Below the pieces are notes generated by a model, which ran no database searches, had not been told where the DNA came from, and worked only from the letters and a program-made list of their open reading frames with translations. A stretch of 64,000 bases of DNA from Novosphingobium sp. Rr 2-17 (GTDB lineage: Bacteria; Pseudomonadota; Alphaproteobacteria; Sphingomonadales; Sphingomonadaceae), in contig NZ_AKFJ01000008.1 of the NCBI RefSeq assembly GCF_000272475.1, positions 1 through 64,000 on the forward strand. The letters are read 5' to 3'. Shown in pieces: positions 1 through 7,290 of the stretch. The translations under genes and the position numbers were made by a program. How positions within the stretch are numbered: the first letter of the stretch is position 1; the number at the start of each line of letters is the position of its first letter.

Positions 1-25
1 GGGCATGGCACCTTTCGGGGGGTTG

Positions 26-45
26 GCAAACGGAATGGCGTTTGC
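26..45. other. Short inverted repeat after the tonB-like gene
   Basis: GCAAACG at 26-32 and CGTTTGC at 39-45 form a perfect 7-bp stem around a 6-base loop. It lies downstream of the minus-strand tonB-like gene and could end its transcript, but no run of T follows on that strand. The rest of 1-95 shows nothing I can assign. Confidence 0.3.
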
Positions 46-95
46 GTTGATAATGGCTGCTTGCTGCAATGCAACGTCGCATCCTGACTAACGGC

Positions 96-863
96 TCAGT
101 AATACCATTGTTGACGCCAGCGAAATACAGATGAGATCTCCGTTCCGGTGGCATCCAGCGCGGGGCGGAAGCGGAAGCGATGGGTCGCCAGATCGCACGT
201 GATCGCGTCTGCTACCGGGTCCGGGCTGGGCTGCACAACTGTGCAATCGGCCACGCGTCCGGTGCTATCGATCGCCAGGTCGATCGTGACCGAAGCGCCG
301 ATACGCCGGTCGCGCGACTTGCGCGGGTAGTCCTTGGCCGAATTGATGTCGCCTGCGATCTTGACGGTGGGCCGGCGGCCCGCGCCGCGCCCGGCGCCGC
401 CAGCGCCCTGGCCGACCCCCGCCGCGCCGCTACCGCTTGCGGTACCCACACCGGACGCGCCACTCGCCAGGCCTTGCGCCGCCGCCCCCGCCCGATCGAC
501 CGGGCCTGTCCCGACAACCGGAGGAGCCGGCATTGGCGGCAGCACGATCGGCGCGCGGGGAGCTGCAACGGAACGCGGCACCACGCGTCGCCCCGCATTG
601 CCTGCCGCGCCTTCGGGACTGGCGGAGGACGGCGGTGGCGCCGAGAGTCGCACCGTGGGACGCTTCGATGGTGTGATGGTGAACGCCTGCAGCGCCTTGT
701 CGGTAATCGTGGTGGTGACGTCCAATGCAAAGGCACGAATCAACACGATGGCAAGCACGAGGTGCTGCAGCGCGACGATGATCGCCACGCCCCACCGAGG
801 ACGGCGCCGCCTCAGCGGCGTATCTAAAACCCTGCGTCGTATCGCGCTCATTCGCTTCGTCAT
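96..863 (-). CDS. TonB-family energy transducer-like protein
   Basis: A protein of about 255 aa with TonB architecture. A short basic N-terminus precedes one hydrophobic anchor (around WGVAIIVALQHLVLAIVLI). A Pro/Ala-rich and then Gly/Ala-rich linker follows, and the C-terminal 80 residues resemble the TonB C-terminal fold (RRIGASVTIDLAID, then FRFRPALDATG). TonB proteins carry proton-motive energy from inner-membrane ExbBD to outer-membrane receptors, and the window holds one such receptor (btuB), but no exbBD is adjacent. The C-terminus has two cysteines (DCTVV and ITCDL) that could form a disulfide. The start at 863 (MTKRM) is preferred; 851 is also possible, and a TTG at 911 would add residues that look non-coding. 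It follows the ramB-like gene on the same strand. Confidence 0.75.
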   Translation of the reverse strand: MTKRMSAIRRRVLDTPLRRRRPRWGVAIIVALQHLVLAIVLIRAFALDVTTTITDKALQAFTITPSKRPTVRLSAPPPSSASPEGAAGNAGRRVVPRSVAAPRAPIVLPPMPAPPVVGTGPVDRAGAAAQGLASGASGVGTASGSGAAGVGQGAGGAGRGAGRRPTVKIAGDINSAKDYPRKSRDRRIGASVTIDLAIDSTGRVADCTVVQPSPDPVADAITCDLATHRFRFRPALDATGTEISSVFRWRQQWYY

Positions 864-914
864 CGCATAGGCAGCGCGGTCATGGCAATTGCACGGCCAG
901 GATGCGCCCAAAAC

Positions 915-2315
915 TCAGCTCTCGTCGAAAGCATAAGGCTGCAGGGTGCGGCGGTAATCGTCGGCAAGGACATCGCGACCGATCGGCGGCACCGCGCGTG
1001 CGACGCAGTCGCCGCGCTGGCACAGCCGGCACGTGACGCCAATCGGCGTGGCCGGCGCCGTAACGGGAACGGCACCCCGGGCATAGACCAGCTTGTCCGC
1101 ATGCTCCGCGGCGCATGCCAGCGCGACGGCGCGCAGCACCTGGGGGGCGCCGAACCGACTGCCACTGCCACCCCTGACCGTCCGTGCGATCGAAAAGAAG
1201 CGCTCCCCGCCCGGCAACTCCAGCCACTGCGTCGCGATTTCTCCAGGACGGCGGAACACCTGGTGGACGTTCCACAAGGGGCACCCGCCACCATGCGCGG
1301 CAAAAGGAAAACCGGCACCGTCCAGCCGCTTGGAGACGTTGCCCGCCTCGTCCACCCGAATGAAGAAGAAGCCTACACGCTCGTCCCCCGGACGACCTAG
1401 GGTAGTGAGGCGGTGCGCGACTTGTTCGAAGCTGGCGCCGAACACGCCGCACAAGGCGTCGATGTCGTAGCCGCGCTGCTCCACCGCGCGGGCAAAGCGC
1501 GTGTACGGCATGACGATAGCGCTGGCGGCATACCCGGCCAGCGCCCGCAGCAGCATGGCCTGCGTACTGCGCAGTGCAGACATGTCCTCGCGGACGATCT
1601 GCTTGATCTGGCTGCGCAGGGCGGTGTGGGCGATGTGCGTGGCGACCTGGAACGCGCGGGACGCGGCATCGAGCGTGTCGGCAATCAGCAATTGCTGATT
1701 GTGCCGATCGAAGCGGCGGAGCGAATTCACCAGCACATCGGGCGGCAGGAACCGTACCCGTACCCCCTTCGCCCCCAGCCACGCGACGGCCCCGCCCGCC
1801 CGTTCAATCTCCGCCGCCAGTTCCTCGGCCCCGGTATCGAGCGTATGGAAATAGTTGCGATGCGCGGCAAGGAAACGCTGGGCTTCGCGCGCGGGGTCGC
1901 TGTCGTCCGCACCCGGCCCCGCGCTGCGTTGTTCGGCCAGCGCATGCTGTTCGCGAGTGTAGGCCTGGTGCAGCCGCAGCAGCGCTTCCGAAATACCGGG
2001 AAAGCTGGTGGCAAGGTCAGCCACTTCCAGCGCGGGCAAATCGATGTCGGCAAAAATCGGATCGCGCAGCGCCACGGTGAGTCGGCGCGCATAGTCCTCC
2101 CCCTCGTCGCCCGCCAGTTCGGCCACATCGAGGCGGTAGGTTCGTGCAAGCCGCAGCAGCATGTCCGCCGTGACCGGGCGCTGGTTGCGTTCGATCAGCG
2201 CGACGTAGCTGGCCGAGATAGCCAGATCGTCCGCCATCGTCTGCTGGGTGAGGCCTAGCTCACGGCGTAACCGCCGCAGCCTCGGGCCAAGATAGAGGGG
2301 GCGCGTTTCTGCCAT
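915..2315 (-). CDS. ramB: RamB/ScfR-type XRE transcriptional regulator (acyl-CoA responsive)
   Basis: A 466-aa regulator. An N-terminal XRE helix-turn-helix (LRRELGLTQQTMADDLAISA, then SYVALIERNQRPV) is followed by a middle region related to the IrrE/ImmA fold without an HExxH zinc motif. The C-terminal part resembles that of short-chain fatty acyl-CoA regulators and ends with a Cys cluster (CRLCQRGDC). Family members RamB and PccR control acetate, propionate and glyoxylate genes. The gene is divergent from isocitrate lyase, which fits RamB, and a perfect inverted repeat lies 25 bp upstream of its start. ATG at 2315 is chosen because it gives the standard N-terminus; an upstream start at 2339 would add eight residues. 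The exact effector (acetyl-CoA or another acyl-CoA) is inference. Confidence 0.85.
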   Translation of the reverse strand: MAETRPLYLGPRLRRLRRELGLTQQTMADDLAISASYVALIERNQRPVTADMLLRLARTYRLDVAELAGDEGEDYARRLTVALRDPIFADIDLPALEVADLATSFPGISEALLRLHQAYTREQHALAEQRSAGPGADDSDPAREAQRFLAAHRNYFHTLDTGAEELAAEIERAGGAVAWLGAKGVRVRFLPPDVLVNSLRRFDRHNQQLLIADTLDAASRAFQVATHIAHTALRSQIKQIVREDMSALRSTQAMLLRALAGYAASAIVMPYTRFARAVEQRGYDIDALCGVFGASFEQVAHRLTTLGRPGDERVGFFFIRVDEAGNVSKRLDGAGFPFAAHGGGCPLWNVHQVFRRPGEIATQWLELPGGERFFSIARTVRGGSGSRFGAPQVLRAVALACAAEHADKLVYARGAVPVTAPATPIGVTCRLCQRGDCVARAVPPIGRDVLADDYRRTLQPYAFDES

Positions 2316-2339
2316 CAGGGCAATTTGTACAGGCCGCAC

Positions 2340-2366
2340 AACTTTACAAGGATAATCTGTAAAGTT
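2340..2366. promoter_or_regulatory. Probable RamB/ScfR operator between ramB and aceA
   Basis: AACTTTACA (2340-2348) and TGTAAAGTT (2358-2366) are perfect inverted repeats separated by nine bases. The site lies 25 bp upstream of the regulator and 106 bp upstream of aceA, so it could serve both promoters. It resembles the TTTGCAAA-type sites known for RamB and PccR with one base changed. A weaker TTTGTACA element is at 2324-2331. Binding is inferred from symmetry and position. Confidence 0.65.
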
Positions 2367-2472
2367 CTACAACCGCACTCCGCAGGCCGTTTCGCGACCG
2401 TCCAAGAAACCCTAGCTCGGTTCCAGACGACAACCCCGGAACGACAACACCGCAATAAGGGACACTGCAACC

Positions 2473-4065
2473 GTGACCTACCAGACAAAGATCATCGAAG
2501 CCGGCAAAGCCATTGGCGCCGCGCCGCACTGGAACGGGATCGAGCCGGAATCGGTCGCCCGGATGCGCTTGCAGAACCGCTTCCGCACCGGTCTCGACAT
2601 CGCTCGCTACACCGCACGGATCATGCGCGAGGACATGGCTGCATACGATGCCGACCCCGCAAACTACACCCAGTCGCTGGGCTGCTGGCACGGCTTCATC
2701 GGCCAGCAGAAGATGATCTCGATCAAGAAGCACTTCGGCACCACCAAGGGCCGCTACCTCTACTTGTCGGGCTGGATGGTCGCAGCGCTGCGCAGCGAAT
2801 TCGGCCCCCTGCCCGATCAGTCGATGCACGAAAAGACGAGCGTTCCAGCCTTGATCGAGGAACTTTACACCTTCCTGCGCCAGGCCGATGCGCGCGAACT
2901 GGGCATGCTGTTCCGCGATCTCGATGAGGCCCACGAAGCCGGTGACGAGATGGAAGCGCGCCGCATCGAACACGCGATCGACGGATATGAAACCCACGTC
3001 GTGCCGATCGTCGCCGACATCGACGCCGGCTTCGGCAACGCTGAGGCCACGTACTTACTGGCCCGCAAGTTCATCGAGGCGGGCGCTTGCTGCATCCAGA
3101 TCGAAAACCAGGTCTCGGACGAAAAGCAGTGCGGCCACCAGGACGGCAAGGTCACGGTCCCGCACGAGGACTTCATCGCGAAGATCCGCGCGGTCCGCTA
3201 CGCCTTCATGGAACTGGGCGTCGATGACGGCGTGATCGTGGCGCGCACGGACTCGCTGGGCGCGGGGCTGACCAAGCAGATCGCCTATACCCAGCAACCG
3301 GGCGACATCGGCGACCGCTACAACGCCTTCCTCGACTGCGAGGACGTTGATGCAGACGAGCTGGGTCATGGCGATGTTCTTATCAGCCGCAACGGAAAGC
3401 TGGTGCGTCCCAAGCGCCTGCCAAGCAACCTTTATCAGTTCCGGGCTGGAACCGGTGAGGACCGCTGCGTGATGGACTGCGTCCATGCCCTGGAGAACGG
3501 CGCCGACTTGCTGTGGATCGAAACCGAAAAGCCGCATATCGGCCAGATCGGCGGCATGGTCCGTCGCATTCGCGAGGTTCATCCGACGGCGAAGCTGGTG
3601 TACAACAACTCGCCCAGCTTCAACTGGACGCTGAACTTCCGTCAGCAAGTCTACGATGTGTGGGCGAGCGAAGGCAGGGACGTTTCGGCCTACGAGCGGG
3701 CGCGACTGATGAGCATCGATTATGACGGCACCGCGCTAGCGGATGAGGCCGACGAGCGGATCCGCACGTTCCAGCGGGACTCCGCACGTGAGGCAGGTAT
3801 CTTCCACCATCTCATCACGTTGCCGACGTACCACACCGCCGCCCTATCGACCGACAACCTCGCCCGCGAATACTTCGGCGAAGCTGGGATGCTCGGCTAC
3901 GTCAAGGCCGTCCAGCGCGAGGAAATCCGCCAGGGCATCGCTTGCGTGAAGCACCAGAACATGGCCGGCTCCGATATCGGAGACGACCACAAGGAGTACT
4001 TTGCGGGCGACGCCGCACTCAAGGCCGGCGGCGCCGACAATACGATGAATCAGTTCGCCGCCTGA
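2473..4065 (+). CDS. aceA: Isocitrate lyase
   Basis: A 530-aa isocitrate lyase, which splits isocitrate into succinate and glyoxylate in the glyoxylate shunt and allows growth on acetate and fatty acids. The length fits the longer proteobacterial subclass (about 530 aa). The catalytic cysteine motif is KQCGH at residues 218-222, against KKCGH in the E. coli type. The ADIDAGFGN metal-binding region, the IETEKP segment and the NNSPSFNW motif are all present. The start is GTG at 2473 with AAGGG about 12 bases upstream; no in-frame ATG gives a full N-terminus. It is divergent from the ramB-like regulator, and malate synthase is not in the window. Confidence 0.97.
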   Translation: MTYQTKIIEAGKAIGAAPHWNGIEPESVARMRLQNRFRTGLDIARYTARIMREDMAAYDADPANYTQSLGCWHGFIGQQKMISIKKHFGTTKGRYLYLSGWMVAALRSEFGPLPDQSMHEKTSVPALIEELYTFLRQADARELGMLFRDLDEAHEAGDEMEARRIEHAIDGYETHVVPIVADIDAGFGNAEATYLLARKFIEAGACCIQIENQVSDEKQCGHQDGKVTVPHEDFIAKIRAVRYAFMELGVDDGVIVARTDSLGAGLTKQIAYTQQPGDIGDRYNAFLDCEDVDADELGHGDVLISRNGKLVRPKRLPSNLYQFRAGTGEDRCVMDCVHALENGADLLWIETEKPHIGQIGGMVRRIREVHPTAKLVYNNSPSFNWTLNFRQQVYDVWASEGRDVSAYERARLMSIDYDGTALADEADERIRTFQRDSAREAGIFHHLITLPTYHTAALSTDNLAREYFGEAGMLGYVKAVQREEIRQGIACVKHQNMAGSDIGDDHKEYFAGDAALKAGGADNTMNQFAA

Positions 4066-4164
4066 AGCGCGAGAATCAGTTCACCGCACGAATAAGTTCG
4101 AAGGAAGTCCCGAGGACGGTCCCCGGGCCGGGCGAGGTCCCGCAATGCAGGAAAGGACGTAAGC

Positions 4165-4335
4165 ATGAACACCATGACAACCGAACCGGCTCGCGCACGC
4201 GCGGTGCTCTCCAACGAAGACTTCAAGCTGCTGCAGGAGGCCGTCGTGTTCTACCTCAAGGCGCACGAGGACGATCCGATCTCCTCGAAGTACTCGAACC
4301 TCTATCATCGGCTGGGAAGCGCCATCCGTCGCTGA
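4165..4335 (+). CDS. Small conserved-type protein downstream of aceA (56 aa)
   Basis: A 56-aa protein starting MNTMTTEPARARAVLSNEDF and ending LYHRLGSAIRR. It is charged, mostly helical in appearance, with no membrane segment or signal peptide. AAAGGA lies a few bases before the ATG, and codon use matches the neighbours. It follows aceA by 99 bp in the same direction, so it may be co-transcribed. I do not recognise a domain. The clean ribosome-binding site and coding character support a real gene. Confidence 0.65.
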   Translation: MNTMTTEPARARAVLSNEDFKLLQEAVVFYLKAHEDDPISSKYSNLYHRLGSAIRR

Positions 4336-4340
4336 CTAAC

Positions 4341-4447
4341 TTAGAGCGTTTTCGAAGCAGGTGGAATCACCTGCTGACTCGGAAAACGCGGTGAAACAAA
4401 AGACTAGAGCAACCGAGCCGATGCAATCGGATCGAAACTTGCTCTAA
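4341..4447. repeat. Nested palindromic repeat element (107 bp)
   Basis: TTAGAGC (4341-4347) and GCTCTAA (4441-4447) are inverted ends. Inside, GCGTTTTC (4346-4353) pairs with GAAAACGC (4382-4389) around an AGCAGGTG/CACCTGCT hairpin. A second hairpin CCGAT-GCA-ATCGG spans 4418-4430. The layout matches a common intergenic palindromic element of alphaproteobacteria (TAGAGCGTTTTC...GCTCTA). It lies five bases after the small gene downstream of aceA. Confidence 0.75.
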
Positions 4448-4536
4448 ATGCCAGCGCCCTGAAGTGCTGCCGATTTCGACGGTTTCAGTTATGAAAAGGA
4501 CTGAACCAACCTGAGCTGTCCTGGGGAGGAAAGCTC

Positions 4537-4571
4537 GGCCCGCCGCGCATACGCGTGGCGGGCCCTATTTT
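4537..4571 (+). terminator. Rho-independent terminator
   Basis: GGCCCGCC (4537-4544) pairs with GGCGGGCC (4557-4564), with an inner GCG/CGC stem and a CATA loop, followed by CTATTTT. It probably ends the aceA transcript or a short RNA starting after the palindromic repeat. The stretch 4448-4536 between repeat and terminator has no gene I can support. Confidence 0.7.
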
Positions 4572-4672
4572 CGTTGGCGAATTTGATATCCGGCTATGAC
4601 AATGGGTCTTGTTCGTGAAACTTGTGCAGGTTCGTTAACGCTCTTCGGTCCTTTTCGCGATATAAACAGTTC

Positions 4673-7153
4673 ATGGCCATGCCGATCCCTTCCCCTCATG
4701 ATAGCTGGGAGCGTCTGAACACGCAGCTCACGATCGGTTCGGTTGCGCTGAACCTGGCGATTTGTCTCGCCGGGACCACCTTGATGATCCTGCTCGTGCG
4801 CCAGACGGCACTGCTGGGCGCCCCACGCAAAACCCAGTCTTACGCGCTGGCAGGCATCGCGTTTGGTTTCGGTGCCTGGGCAACTCATTTCGTGGCAATG
4901 CTGAGATACGGAGAGGGCTTCGCCGCCGGCTACGCGGTGATACCGACCGTGGTGTCGTTCATCGTTGCGTTGATGGGCGGCATGGCCAGCGTTCTTGTCC
5001 TGATGCGTAAGCCATTTCCTTCTCGTTCCCGTCGCGCGGCCGCCAGCGCGTTGCTCGCGGCCAGCTTGGCGGCAATGCAATTCACTGCAATGATCTCGTT
5101 GGTCGTCCCCGTCCTGTTGCAGTGGACACTGTTCGGCTTCGTCTTGTCGATCGTGCTGCCGATGGGATTTTTCTATTTCGGACTATCGGTTGCTTTGGCT
5201 TTCAAAGGCCGCGCCAGCGGGATCATTGCGATCCAGAGCCTGACGGCCGGCGTAGGCGCCATGCATTTCACCGCCATGGGCACTATCTCCCTGGTCCCGG
5301 GCAAAATGCCAGACCATCGACTGGCACTTTCACTCGACGGCATGATCACCTGGATCGCCCTGGCCTCGCTGGCGATCTTCGGCTTGTCCATCTGCGTCCA
5401 GTTGGTGAGACAGCAGGCGGCGCACACTTTGGCCCAAAAGGAGCGCGCTTACACGATCATCGTGCAGAAAGCGCGAGACACCATCGCACAAACCAACGCC
5501 CGCCTCGATACGGCGCTGGAAAACATGCACGAAGGTTTGTGCATGTTCGATTCAAAAGAACGTATCGTCCTGTGCAACCGCCGCTTTGGCGAGATATGGC
5601 GGCTCGACGATGCCGCCGGCGCGCCCGGCACGACACTGAACCAGTTGATCCTAAATGGCTTCACGAACTCCGAAGGCCACGCCGCCGCGGCGCAACGCAT
5701 CGGCGCGTTCCGGGCTATCCTACAAGACGCTTTGGGCGAGAAACGCATCAGCCCCGTCATTATCGATCTGGGGGAACACGGCACTTTTTCCGTCGCGAAC
5801 AACCCGCTGCCTGACGGCGGATGGGTAACGACGTGCGTCGATATTACCCAGCAACGTCGGACCGCAGAACAGATCGAACATATGGCCGTGCACGATGCGC
5901 TGACCGGCCTGCCCAATCGCATCCAGTTTTACTTGCATCTCGATCACGCACTGGAACACACGGATGCAAAACGATCGCGCATCGCGGTGATCGCGATCGA
6001 CCTCGATCGCTTCAAAGAAATCAACGACGTCTATGGTCATGCGACGGGCGACTGGCTGCTGCAGACGATCGCGCAGCGTTTGGATGAAGCACGGCGCGAT
6101 GGGGAAGTGATTGCACGGTTGGGTGGCGACGAGTTCGCAGCGGCCAAACGATTCCGCGATCAGGGTGAGCTTGATGCTTTCCTGGCCCGCTTGTTCCAGG
6201 GAATCACTACCCCCGTCGTGGATGGCGAGCGGCGGCTGGTGGCAAGCGTCAGCCTGGGCGTTGCGATCCAGGGGCAGGATGGCGATAATCGCGAAACGCT
6301 GCTCAACAACGCAGACCTTGCGATGTCTCGCGCCAAGGCCTCGCTGAGAGAGCGCATCTTTTATTTCGAGCCTGGGATGGATGAGAGCGCCCGCTTGCGC
6401 CGCCAGATCGCCAACGATTTGCGCCTGGCAACTGAGCGCGGTGAATTTACCCTGTTCTATCAGCCACAGCGCCTGGTCCAGTCGGGCGCGTTGTCCGGCT
6501 ACGAAGCGCTGCTGCGGTGGAACCATCCGACGCGCGGCTTCGTGCCGCCGGACGTTTTCATTCCTGTCGCCGAGGAAACCGGCGAAATCCTGCAAATCGG
6601 CGAATGGGTGCTGCGCCAAGCATGCCTAGAAGCGCGGGGCTGGTCGCCCGAGATAAAAGTGGCCGTCAACGTGTCCCCGGTACAGTTCCTGCAGTCGGGT
6701 CTGGTCGATACCGTCCGCCAGATCCTCTTGGACACGGGGCTGTCGCCGCGCCGGTTGGAGCTGGAAATCACCGAAACCGCGATCATCACCGACAAGCAAC
6801 GCGCGCTCGATTGCCTGCGCCAGATCAAGGCGATGGGGGTAAGCGTAGCGATCGATGATTTCGGTACGGGTTATTCTTCGCTCGACACGCTGCATTCGTT
6901 TCCGTTCGACAAGATCAAGATCGACAAGTCCTTTCTGCTGAAGGCCGACACCAATACGCAGGCCCGGGCCATCATCCGCGCCGTGCTGGCGCTGGGACGC
7001 AGTCTTAACATCCCGGTTCTGGCCGAAGGCGTGGAGAATGCAGCGCAACTGGAAGTGCTGAAGGCAGAGGGCTGCGAAGAAGCGCAGGGCTATTTCTTCG
7101 GCCGCCCGGCACCCGCACCCAGCCTGCAGAACCAGGCAGCCGCCAAGAGCTGA
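4673..7153 (+). CDS. MHYT-PAS-GGDEF-EAL membrane c-di-GMP enzyme
   Basis: An 826-aa membrane protein. The first 250 residues are an MHYT sensor with seven predicted helices and repeated motifs (WATHFVAML, AAMQFTAMI, GAMHFTAMG); this fold is proposed to bind copper and sense diatomic gases. A PAS domain follows (about 280-400, LENMHEGLCMFDS), then GGDEF with an intact LGGDEF motif, then EAL with EALLRW, EITET, DDFGTGYSSL and KIKIDKSF all present. It could both make and degrade c-di-GMP; the canonical RxxD inhibitory site is not obvious. The start at ATG 4673 (or 4679) is preferred to an upstream TTG. A second GGDEF-EAL gene follows 137 bp later. Confidence 0.93.
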   Translation: MAMPIPSPHDSWERLNTQLTIGSVALNLAICLAGTTLMILLVRQTALLGAPRKTQSYALAGIAFGFGAWATHFVAMLRYGEGFAAGYAVIPTVVSFIVALMGGMASVLVLMRKPFPSRSRRAAASALLAASLAAMQFTAMISLVVPVLLQWTLFGFVLSIVLPMGFFYFGLSVALAFKGRASGIIAIQSLTAGVGAMHFTAMGTISLVPGKMPDHRLALSLDGMITWIALASLAIFGLSICVQLVRQQAAHTLAQKERAYTIIVQKARDTIAQTNARLDTALENMHEGLCMFDSKERIVLCNRRFGEIWRLDDAAGAPGTTLNQLILNGFTNSEGHAAAAQRIGAFRAILQDALGEKRISPVIIDLGEHGTFSVANNPLPDGGWVTTCVDITQQRRTAEQIEHMAVHDALTGLPNRIQFYLHLDHALEHTDAKRSRIAVIAIDLDRFKEINDVYGHATGDWLLQTIAQRLDEARRDGEVIARLGGDEFAAAKRFRDQGELDAFLARLFQGITTPVVDGERRLVASVSLGVAIQGQDGDNRETLLNNADLAMSRAKASLRERIFYFEPGMDESARLRRQIANDLRLATERGEFTLFYQPQRLVQSGALSGYEALLRWNHPTRGFVPPDVFIPVAEETGEILQIGEWVLRQACLEARGWSPEIKVAVNVSPVQFLQSGLVDTVRQILLDTGLSPRRLELEITETAIITDKQRALDCLRQIKAMGVSVAIDDFGTGYSSLDTLHSFPFDKIKIDKSFLLKADTNTQARAIIRAVLALGRSLNIPVLAEGVENAAQLEVLKAEGCEEAQGYFFGRPAPAPSLQNQAAAKS

Positions 7154-7157
7154 GGCA

Positions 7158-7180
7158 CGTCCGTTTCGACGGATGTCTTT
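7158..7180 (+). terminator. Hairpin with TTCG loop after the MHYT gene
   Basis: CGTCCGT and ACGGATG (7158-7164 and 7169-7175, one G-T pair) close a TTCG tetraloop, followed by TCTTT. It lies five bases after the stop codon and probably separates the MHYT gene from the next GGDEF-EAL gene. Confidence 0.5.
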
Positions 7181-7290
7181 ACTGCCACAAGCCTAGCTAA
7201 ACTGCGGCTAACCGGCATGGAAACCTTGCTTCCCTCGTCTAAAAAATTAACCTTCATCGCTTATGCTGTTCGAAAATATACGAGGGCCGC

